Origin: an uncultured Pelagibacteraceae bacterium
GTDB taxonomy: Bacteria > Pseudomonadota > Alphaproteobacteria > Pelagibacterales > Pelagibacteraceae
NCBI GenBank assembly: GCA_902531885.1
Contig: CACAFZ010000005.1
Coordinates: 1 to 40,231, forward strand
Length of the DNA: 40,231 nucleotides
Direction of reading: 5' to 3'
Shown here: positions 33,816 to 40,231 of the stretch, piece by piece
Layout of the letters: each line of letters begins with the position of its first letter
Numbering within the stretch: position 1 is the first letter of the stretch
Program-made: the position numbers and the translations under genes
Notes under the pieces: model-generated
What the model was told of the DNA's origin: nothing
The model's database searches: none
The model's input: the letters and a program-made list of their open reading frames with translations, nothing else

Positions 33816-34777
33816 TGAAAAAAATATTAGTCATTGGTGGTGGGGCAATGGGATCAGCATTTACAATTCCTTGCTTAGAAAATAAAAATAAAGTTAGTAT
33901 TACAGAACCATATAGCAAAGCTTTTATTAAAGACTTATCCTCAAAAAATAAATTTCACTCAAGTTTAAAGATAAATCTTCCAAAAAGTTTAAAATTTAGA
34001 AAATTTTCCACAGATTTGTTGAGAGAAAAATTTGATTTGATTGTAATAGCTTTAAGTCTCTCGGGTATTGATTTTATTAGCAAAGAACTAATAAAATCAA
34101 AATTCAAAAAACCAATATTGGTACTTACTAAAGGATTAAAATACGAAAAAAAAAATAATAAAATTTTAACAATTTCGGAACAATTAAAAAAGAATTATAA
34201 TGGAATGAATATTTCAGTTTTAAAAGGTCCTTGCTTAGCCAAGGAACTAGCTAGAAAAAATCACACTAGTGTAATTGTAGCTAATAAAAATATTAAAATA
34301 GCTAAACAGATAGGCAAGATGATTTCTACAAAATATTACGCTATAGAATTTTCTAATGATATTATTGGTGTAGAAGTATGTTCTGCGATAAAAAATATAT
34401 ATGCAATGATAATTGGAGCAGGTCAAAGTTTAAATACATCTTCAAGTTTATTTCAAAAATCAATAATTGAAATGAAATATTTAACTAAGTATTTTAAAGG
34501 AAAAGAAGCAACAACTCTGGGACTTGCAGGAGTGGGCGATTTATATGTTAGTGCAGCAGGTGGAAGAAATAGCAAAATGGGGAGTTATTTGGGAAAAGGA
34601 TTTACATTTAAAAAAGCAAAAAAAAAATTTATGCCCAAAGATACAGTTGAAGGAGAGCAACTTGCTAGAGAGATAGCGCCATATATATTAAAAAAAATAA
34701 ATAAGAAAAAAATTCCTTTAATGACTAATTTATTGAAAACTATCCTAAAAAATAAAAAATTAAATATAAGATTATAA
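33815..34777 (+). CDS. gpsA: NAD(P)-dependent glycerol-3-phosphate dehydrogenase (GpsA-like)
   Basis: Interconverts glycerol-3-phosphate and dihydroxyacetone phosphate with a nicotinamide cofactor. The 320-aa protein has the Rossmann GGGAMGSAF at the N-terminus, LKGPCLAKELARKNHTSV, and EVCSAIKNIYAMIIGAG with the catalytic Lys. The C-terminal GLAGVGDLYVSAAGGRNSKMG and VEGEQLAR are typical of GpsA. It is somewhat divergent, with a Lys/Asn-rich N-terminal half. Start overlaps the glpK stop as TAATG, so the pair makes DHAP from glycerol, or could run in reverse for phospholipid synthesis. It ends 16 bases from the convergent tmm. Confidence 0.85.
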   Translation: MKKILVIGGGAMGSAFTIPCLENKNKVSITEPYSKAFIKDLSSKNKFHSSLKINLPKSLKFRKFSTDLLREKFDLIVIALSLSGIDFISKELIKSKFKKPILVLTKGLKYEKKNNKILTISEQLKKNYNGMNISVLKGPCLAKELARKNHTSVIVANKNIKIAKQIGKMISTKYYAIEFSNDIIGVEVCSAIKNIYAMIIGAGQSLNTSSSLFQKSIIEMKYLTKYFKGKEATTLGLAGVGDLYVSAAGGRNSKMGSYLGKGFTFKKAKKKFMPKDTVEGEQLAREIAPYILKKINKKKIPLMTNLLKTILKNKKLNIRL

Positions 34778-34793
34778 ATAAAATTTAGTTTTT

Positions 34794-36125
34794 TTATCGA
34801 TCTAAAAAAGCTTTTGAAGAATCATCCATTGCAGATGCCCATGGCGTATGATGAACTGGTGCAACAGATCCAGTCACCGGTGATGAAAAAGATTTATTCC
34901 TATAGGTCATAATATCTTCAACTTTGTGGTGTTCCCATTCTTTAAAATGCTTTCTAATTAATTCAAAATCTATTTTTGGATAATCAGACATCCCATGAAG
35001 CTCTTTTGTATATTCAGTTTGAAAATCTATCATTTGTTCTGGATTTTCTAATTTTTCTTCTAGAGCAATCCATTTATTAATATCTTTTTCTAATTCTGAG
35101 CTATTTGGAATTTTAGCTTTTCCCATTATCACATCTCTTGCATACCACGCCTGACAATCAAACATATTAAAAGTATGAAATTGATCTTGCATACCTAAAT
35201 AAAGTAATTTGTGATTATCTTGCCATACGACACCTTTATATAATTTTGGTGGATATAATCTGTTTCTAGTTTTTAGCTTAAGATCCTCAGTTAAAAATGG
35301 GAAATGATGAAGATAACCAGAACACAAAATTATTGCATCAGCTTCTTGTTCATGCCCATCTTTAAAGATTGCTTTATTTCCAACCAGTTTATCTAAATAG
35401 TGCACTTCTTTTACTCCCTTAGGCCATTTAAATCCCATTGGGTTATTTCTATAACCTATAGTTACGCTTTTGGCTCCATACTTGTGGCATTGAAGAGCAA
35501 CATCTTCTGCTGAATAACTGCTTCCTAAAACAATAACATTTTTTCCTCTAAACTCCTCTGCATCTCTAAAATCATGTGAATGCATAATTCTACCTGGAAA
35601 AGATTTCATCCCAGGATATTCTGGAATGAATGGAACTGAAAAATGACCAGTTGATACAACTACATAATCAAAAATACCTTTTGAAAATTTATCATTTTTT
35701 TTATCATGAGAAGTAATCTCAAAACTATTCCCATCGAAAACAACTTTAGAAACACTTGTGCTAAATCTTACTTTATTTTTTAGATTACCTTTTTTTACTC
35801 TGCCAGTTATATAATCATATAAAACTTCTCTCGGTGGAAATGATGGAATAGGTTTTCCAAAATGTTCATCAAACGAATAATCGGCAAATTCCAAACATTC
35901 TTTTGGACCATTTGACCATAGATACCTGTACATACTGTTAGGAACGGGATCACCATATTGATCAGATCCAGTTCTCCAACTATAATTCCATAATCCTCCC
36001 CAATTTTCTTGTTTTTCAAAGCAAACTATTTCAGGTATTTTTTCACCCTTCTTCTCAGCTTGTTCGAAAGCTCTTAACATGGAAAGACCGCACGGCCCTG
36101 TTCCAATAATAGCTACTTTTGTCAT
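34794..36125 (-). CDS. tmm: Trimethylamine monooxygenase Tmm
   Basis: NADPH- and FAD-dependent monooxygenase of the flavin-containing monooxygenase family that oxidises trimethylamine to TMAO (and in marine bacteria also dimethyl sulfide). I start at the ATG at 36125, behind a GAGAAG ribosome site, giving 443 aa, the usual Tmm length; a TTG at 36149 would add eight residues. Motifs are the FAD site IGTGPCGLSM (residues 7-16), the family signature FPGRIMHSHDF (177-187), NADPH site LGSSYSAEDVA (200-210), and LWSNGPKE, whose Asn is conserved in Tmm. Convergent with gpsA and close to tdm, it fits the TMA to TMAO to dimethylamine route. Confidence 0.92.
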   Translation of the reverse strand: MTKVAIIGTGPCGLSMLRAFEQAEKKGEKIPEIVCFEKQENWGGLWNYSWRTGSDQYGDPVPNSMYRYLWSNGPKECLEFADYSFDEHFGKPIPSFPPREVLYDYITGRVKKGNLKNKVRFSTSVSKVVFDGNSFEITSHDKKNDKFSKGIFDYVVVSTGHFSVPFIPEYPGMKSFPGRIMHSHDFRDAEEFRGKNVIVLGSSYSAEDVALQCHKYGAKSVTIGYRNNPMGFKWPKGVKEVHYLDKLVGNKAIFKDGHEQEADAIILCSGYLHHFPFLTEDLKLKTRNRLYPPKLYKGVVWQDNHKLLYLGMQDQFHTFNMFDCQAWYARDVIMGKAKIPNSSELEKDINKWIALEEKLENPEQMIDFQTEYTKELHGMSDYPKIDFELIRKHFKEWEHHKVEDIMTYRNKSFSSPVTGSVAPVHHTPWASAMDDSSKAFLDR

Positions 36126-36203
36126 TGAATTCTTCTCATTTAAAAACAAATTTATAAATGTATTTTACTAACAAAAAAGTAAAAATTGCAATAATATTTT
36201 ATT

Positions 36204-37361
36204 ATGAAAACTAATTGGAATTACCCCACTTCTATATGGGTGGGTGAAAATAGAATAAAAGATTTATCTGAAGCTTGTAAAAATTTAGATATATCAAGTC
36301 CATTATTTGTAACTGATAAAGATCTTGTAAATCTAGATATGACTAAAAATGTTATTTTAGATGCTAAAAAAATAATTAGCAATTTATCTATTTTTTCAAA
36401 TTTTTCAGGGAATCCTATTGGAGAAAATGTCGAAGAAGGAGTTTCAGAGTTTAAAAAAAATAAATGTGATGGAGTTATAGCTTTTGGAGGAGGTAGCGCG
36501 TTAGATGTAGGTAAGGCCATTGCATTTATGTCAGGACAATCTAGACCTATATGGGATTTTGAAGATATTGGAGATTATTGGAAAAGAGCTAATGAAAAAG
36601 AAATTGCACCAATTATTGCTGTTCCTACTACAGCCGGAACTGGATCTGAAACTGGGCGAGCATCAGCAATTATAAATAAAGAAACTGGAGTAAAAAAAAT
36701 TATTTTTCATCCTAAATTTTTACCTTCAATTGTTATTTTGGATCCAGTTTTAACAGTTGATTTGTCACCAAGGCTAACAGCGGCAACTGGAATGGATGCT
36801 CTAGCTCACAATTTAGAAGCATTTTGTGCACCTGGCTTCCACCCAATGGCAGATGGAATAGCTATTGAAGGAATAAAATTAATTAAAAAATCTTTACCAG
36901 TATGTGTAAAAAATGGGAAAGATTTAAATGCAAGATCAAATCTTTTGGCAGCTGCAAGCATGGGGTCAACAGCATTTCAAAAAGGATTAGGTGCTATTCA
37001 TTCTTTAAGCCATCCTGTTAACTCACAATTTAATATTCATCATGGATTATCAAATGCAATCTTCATGCCATATGTTTTAACTTTTAATAAAATTTTAATT
37101 AAAGATAAAATTATTTCCATTTGTGATTATCTTGGTTTGGATAAAAATTTCGATAGTTTTTTAAAATGGATTTTAAATTTGAGGAAAGAAATGAATATTC
37201 CACACAAGCTTTCAGATGTAATTGAAGTTAAAAATATAGATATAACTAAACTATCACAAATGGCACTTGAAGATCCATCAACTGTTACAAATCCTAAGAA
37301 ATTGACGATTGACGATATGAAAATTTTATACGAACATAGTATTTCTGGAAAATTATTTTAA
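36204..37361 (+). CDS. Iron-containing (type III) alcohol dehydrogenase
   Basis: NAD(P)-dependent alcohol dehydrogenase, 385 aa, of the iron-dependent type III family. It has FGGGSALDVGKAI, then PTTAGTGSETGRASAI for cofactor binding, and metal ligands in DALAHNLEAFCAP and GLGAIHSLSHPVNSQF with an additional HHG. An enzyme of this family has been implicated in methanol or ethanol oxidation in SAR11, as I recall; the adjoining C1 genes make an alcohol or formaldehyde step plausible. The ATG lies 78 bases from the divergent tmm start. It overlaps the glutamine amidotransferase gene as TAATG. True substrate unknown. Confidence 0.88.
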   Translation: MKTNWNYPTSIWVGENRIKDLSEACKNLDISSPLFVTDKDLVNLDMTKNVILDAKKIISNLSIFSNFSGNPIGENVEEGVSEFKKNKCDGVIAFGGGSALDVGKAIAFMSGQSRPIWDFEDIGDYWKRANEKEIAPIIAVPTTAGTGSETGRASAIINKETGVKKIIFHPKFLPSIVILDPVLTVDLSPRLTAATGMDALAHNLEAFCAPGFHPMADGIAIEGIKLIKKSLPVCVKNGKDLNARSNLLAAASMGSTAFQKGLGAIHSLSHPVNSQFNIHHGLSNAIFMPYVLTFNKILIKDKIISICDYLGLDKNFDSFLKWILNLRKEMNIPHKLSDVIEVKNIDITKLSQMALEDPSTVTNPKKLTIDDMKILYEHSISGKLF

Positions 37362-38158
37362 TGAAAGATTTAAACTTATTAGTTGTTGAAGGAAATTTGC
37401 AAAAAGAAAATGCGACTTTTAAACAATCAGGTATCCCAACTCATGCCGAAAGTTTAAAAGAAAGTTTATCTTATTATTCAAAAGATTTAAATATAGATGT
37501 TTTTAATCCATGTTCAGAACTTAGTTTTGATAAAATATTACCAAATATAAAAAAGTACGATGGATTAATATGGGGAGGAAGCAGCTTAAATATTTATAAT
37601 GACTGTATAGAAATTCGTAGGCAAATTGCATTTATGAAAGAATGTTTTAAAAATATCAAAAAGATTTTAGCTATATGTTGGGGGATGCAAGTAGCAGTTA
37701 CTGCTGCTGGTGGCATTGTAAAAAAATCTAGAAATGGAGCTCATGTAGGAATTGCTAATGATATTGAAATTAATGAAAATGGATTAAATCATCCATTGTA
37801 CCTATCAAAAAATAAAAGATTTAATTCTCCAGCATTTAATTTTGATGAAGTAGTTACTTTACCAAAAGATGCAGTTCATTTAGCATCAAACAAAATAAAT
37901 AAAATACAAAGTATAAATTTTAAATCTGGTGTAAGCGATATATGGGGATTGCAGTATCATCCTGAAATTACATATCACAAGATGATTAGCTTAATTAAAT
38001 TTAGAAAAGATCGTTTAATAAAAGATAGAAAATGTTTTAAAAATGAGAAGGAAATTCAAGAACATATCAACTTTATTGAAAAAGAAATAAAAGTATCAAA
38101 AAAAGATTCTAGAATGTTAGAATTGAAGAACTGGTTAGATAATTTAAAAGCAGCCTAA
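37361..38158 (+). CDS. Class I glutamine amidotransferase / gamma-glutamyl hydrolase-like protein
   Basis: A 265-aa protein with the class I (triad) amidotransferase fold. The nucleophile elbow is AICWGMQVAVTAAGG with the reactive Cys, and the His-Glu pair is in GLQYHPEI. There is no synthase domain, so it either hydrolyses a gamma-glutamyl amide on its own or donates ammonia to a separate partner. A charged C-terminal tail (about residues 215-260) lies outside the fold. Its start overlaps the iron alcohol dehydrogenase stop as TAATG, which suggests they work together. Hydrolysis of gamma-glutamyl compounds made by GmaS/GlnT is my speculation. It ends where the convergent fhs ends. Confidence 0.83.
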   Translation: MKDLNLLVVEGNLQKENATFKQSGIPTHAESLKESLSYYSKDLNIDVFNPCSELSFDKILPNIKKYDGLIWGGSSLNIYNDCIEIRRQIAFMKECFKNIKKILAICWGMQVAVTAAGGIVKKSRNGAHVGIANDIEINENGLNHPLYLSKNKRFNSPAFNFDEVVTLPKDAVHLASNKINKIQSINFKSGVSDIWGLQYHPEITYHKMISLIKFRKDRLIKDRKCFKNEKEIQEHINFIEKEIKVSKKDSRMLELKNWLDNLKAA

Positions 38159-39844
38159 TTAAAATAATCCTTCGATTTCACCTTTGTCGTTCATTTTAAT
38201 TGAATCAGCAGCAGGAACTTTAGGTAGACCAGGCATAGTCATTATTGAACCGCATATAACAACAACGAATTCAGCACCGGACGAAAGTCTTACTTCTCTT
38301 ACCGGGAGTACATGACCTGAAGGTGCACCTTTTAAACTTGGGTCTGTCGAAAAGCTATATTGAGTTTTTGCAATACATATTGGGAGAATTCCATATCCTT
38401 TTGCTTCAAAATCTTTTAGTTGTTCTCTAACTTTTGTATCAGCAACCACTTCACTAGCGTGGTATATTTCTTTAGCAATAGTTTCTATTTTTTTAAATAA
38501 AGGTGATTTATCTTCATACAAAAACTTAAATTTATTTTTATTATTGTCACATATTTCACTAACATTTTTTGCAAGTTCTTTAGTTCCTTCGCCACCGTTT
38601 GACCAATGAGTACATAAAGAGGATTTAACACCAATCTTTTTGCAGAAATCAATTAACGAATTTACTTCTTCCTCAGTATCGGTAATAAAATAATTCACTG
38701 CAACTGTGACAGGTAAATTAAATTTTTTAATATTATTAATGTGTCTTTCTAAATTAACTAAGCCTTTTTTAAGAGCATCTATATTTTCTGTTTTTAAATT
38801 TTCTTTTTTAATACCTCCATGCATTTTTAATGCTCTAATAGTAGCAACAATAACAACACAATCAGGCTTTAAATCAGATTTTCTACACTTTATATCTAAA
38901 AATTTTTCCGCTCCTAAGTCAGCTCCAAAACCTGCTTCCGTTACAACATAATCGGATAATTTTAATCCTGTTTTTGTGGCAATAACAGAGTTGCAACCAT
39001 GCGCGATGTTTGCGAAAGGACCTCCATGAATAATTGCTGGGTTGTTTTCTAGCGTTTGTGTTATATTAGGTCTAATAGCATCTTTTAATAATACTGTCAT
39101 TGGCCCTTGAGCATTCAAATCTTTTGCATAAATTGGTTTTTTATCTTTTGTATAACCAATAGTAATATTGCCAATTCTTTTTTCTAAATCTTTTAAATTA
39201 TTTGATAGACAGAAAATAGCCATTATTTCTGAAGCCACGGTAATATCAAAACCATCTTCTCTAGGATAACCATTTGCAATACCACCTAAATTTACATTTA
39301 TAGATCTTAATGAACGATCATTCATATCCATTACTCTTTTCCAAACAATTCTTCTAACATCAATATTTAATTTGTTTCCCCAATAAATATGATTATCTAT
39401 TAAAGCTGATAAAAGATTATGTGCTGAAGTTATTGCATGAAAATCACCTGTAAAATGCAAATTGATTTGTTCCATTGGAACTACTTGAGCATATCCACCT
39501 CCAGCCGCACCACCTTTCATTCCAAAAGAGGGACCTAAACTAGGTTCTCTTAGACAAACAATAGATTTTTTTCCTATTTTATTTAAACCATCACAAAGAC
39601 CGACAGACGTAGTAGTTTTTCCTTCTCCCGCAGGTGTTGGCGTGATAGCTGTAACTAAAATTAGCTTTCCATCTTTTTTATTTTTTAAAGTCTCCAGATA
39701 TTCTGGTTTAATTTTTGCCATATATCTTCCAATTGGGCTATAAACTTCAGCTTTGTCAGGAACATCTATGCCATCAAGAATTTCTTGAATAGGTTTCATT
39801 TTTGCTTGTCTTGCAATTTCTATGTCGGATTTGATTTTGTTCAT
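38159..39844 (-). CDS. fhs: Formate-tetrahydrofolate ligase Fhs
   Basis: Links formate and tetrahydrofolate to make 10-formyl-THF with ATP; reversible, it can release formate from C1-THF during methyl oxidation. The 561-aa protein starts at the ATG at 39844 behind AGGAAGAG; a longer frame to 39868 lacks such a site. Motifs are the P-loop [15 protein letters not shown] (ATP binding), [20 protein letters not shown] and [16 protein letters not shown]. In this context, with formate dehydrogenase at the window start, it closes the route C1-THF to formate to CO2. Convergent with the amidotransferase gene and divergent from the SoxB/MgdA gene across 107 bases. Confidence 0.94.
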   Translation of the reverse strand: MNKIKSDIEIARQAKMKPIQEILDGIDVPDKAEVYSPIGRYMAKIKPEYLETLKNKKDGKLILVTAITPTPAGEGKTTTSVGLCDGLNKIGKKSIVCLREPSLGPSFGMKGGAAGGGYAQVVPMEQINLHFTGDFHAITSAHNLLSALIDNHIYWGNKLNIDVRRIVWKRVMDMNDRSLRSINVNLGGIANGYPREDGFDITVASEIMAIFCLSNNLKDLEKRIGNITIGYTKDKKPIYAKDLNAQGPMTVLLKDAIRPNITQTLENNPAIIHGGPFANIAHGCNSVIATKTGLKLSDYVVTEAGFGADLGAEKFLDIKCRKSDLKPDCVVIVATIRALKMHGGIKKENLKTENIDALKKGLVNLERHINNIKKFNLPVTVAVNYFITDTEEEVNSLIDFCKKIGVKSSLCTHWSNGGEGTKELAKNVSEICDNNKNKFKFLYEDKSPLFKKIETIAKEIYHASEVVADTKVREQLKDFEAKGYGILPICIAKTQYSFSTDPSLKGAPSGHVLPVREVRLSSGAEFVVVICGSIMTMPGLPKVPAADSIKMNDKGEIEGLF

Positions 39845-39951
39845 CTTGGCTCTTCCTATCGTATTCAAATTTCTTTGAAGATGGATTAATATATCTTTTT
39901 ATTGATTTTTTAAAGTTCTAAAAAATCTGAATAATGATATAGAATAGACCA

Positions 39952-40231
39952 ATGCAAAAATACTCAGTATTCAGCCTAATAAAAAATGCTTTCAAAGACC
40001 ATCAAGATTGGAATGTGGCCTGGAAAGACCCAACACCAAAAAAAGAATATGATGTTGTGATCATTGGAGGTGGTGGTCATGGCCTAGCTACAGCTTACTA
40101 TCTAGCAAAAGAACACAAGATTACTAATGTGGCTATTATCGAAAAGGGTTGGATAGGTGGAGGAAACGTAGGACGAAACACAACAATTCTTAGATCAAAT
40201 TATATGCACGATGAAAATGGATTGTTTTACG
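39952..40231 (+). CDS. Sarcosine oxidase beta / N-methylglutamate dehydrogenase subunit A (3' end cut by window)
   Basis: First 93 residues of a flavin subunit related to heterotetrameric sarcosine oxidase SoxB and N-methylglutamate dehydrogenase MgdA. The FAD motif [18 protein letters not shown] and [19 protein letters not shown] (the covalent-flavin region) are diagnostic. The N-terminal extension before the FAD motif (about 33 residues) is typical of SoxB. In the presence of gmaS and mgs genes the MgdA role, oxidising N-methylglutamate to glutamate plus C1-THF, is likely, but sarcosine oxidation is possible too. I expect SoxD/A/G-type subunits just past the window end; the rest of the gene is missing. 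Confidence 0.85.
   Translation, partial: MQKYSVFSLIKNAFKDHQDWNVAWKDPTPKKEYDVVIIGGGGHGLATAYYLAKEHKITNVAIIEKGWIGGGNVGRNTTILRSNYMHDENGLFY

Noticed and set aside
39869..39951. A riboswitch or other leader RNA between fhs and the SoxB/MgdA gene
   Set aside because: The gap is only about 80-110 bases, A+T-rich and without a recognisable glycine, SAM or THF aptamer pattern.

Overview
The window looks like a piece of a streamlined marine alphaproteobacterial genome of the SAR11 / Candidatus Pelagibacter type. It is very A+T-rich and almost completely coding: the largest gene-free gap is about 130 bases. Many genes overlap as TAATG, ATGA or GTGA. Most products (AcnA, BamB, FdhD, Tmm, Tdm, TmoXWV, GmaS, Fhs) fit a marine methylated-amine/C1 oxidiser. 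I saw no rRNA, tRNA, CRISPR array, insertion sequence or phage gene. Organism assignment is inferred from composition and gene content, not from a database search.

Layout. (1) 1-2363: an NAD-type formate dehydrogenase beta subunit (cut by the window start) and its sulfur-transfer factor FdhD. (2) 2413-14769: mostly housekeeping or unrelated genes: a membrane-anchored cyclophilin, a putative HExxH metallopeptidase, a ureohydrolase plus aldehyde dehydrogenase, an ArgE-like M20 hydrolase, CsaA, a LysE/RhtB exporter, aconitase, a YfgM-like/BamB pair, a cupin, an unknown protein, DoxX and a TPR protein. (3) 14847-18033: gmaS, two very small membrane proteins and an Amt-family transporter. (4) 18167-23237: a glutamine-synthetase-like GlnT with a three-subunit glutamate-synthase-like enzyme (MgsABC/GlxBCD) and a 136-aa unknown. 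(5) 23304-32338: trimethylamine N-oxide (TMAO) demethylase Tdm coupled to a FAD oxidoreductase, then the TMAO-type ABC transporter TmoX and TmoWV, with a MORN protein and a membrane protein between them. (6) 32343-34777: glycerol kinase and glycerol-3-phosphate dehydrogenase, packed behind tmoV. (7) 34794-40231: trimethylamine monooxygenase Tmm, an iron-type alcohol dehydrogenase coupled to a class I glutamine amidotransferase, formate-THF ligase, and the start of a SoxB/MgdA subunit.

Read together, the genes form a nearly complete methylamine-to-CO2 route. TMA is oxidised to TMAO (Tmm). TMAO can also be imported (TmoXWV). Tdm demethylates it to dimethylamine plus a C1 unit. Methylamine is conjugated to glutamate (GmaS), rearranged to N-methylglutamate (Mgs) and oxidised (Mgd, starting at 39952). 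C1 units leave through tetrahydrofolate (Fhs) and formate dehydrogenase. The dimethylamine-to-methylamine step has no recognised gene here; the best candidate is the FAD oxidoreductase at 23304-24653, translationally coupled to tdm. The least explained parts are that oxidoreductase, the small proteins at 16192-16353, 16403-16621 and 18167-18577, and the genes inserted in or joined to the transporter operon.
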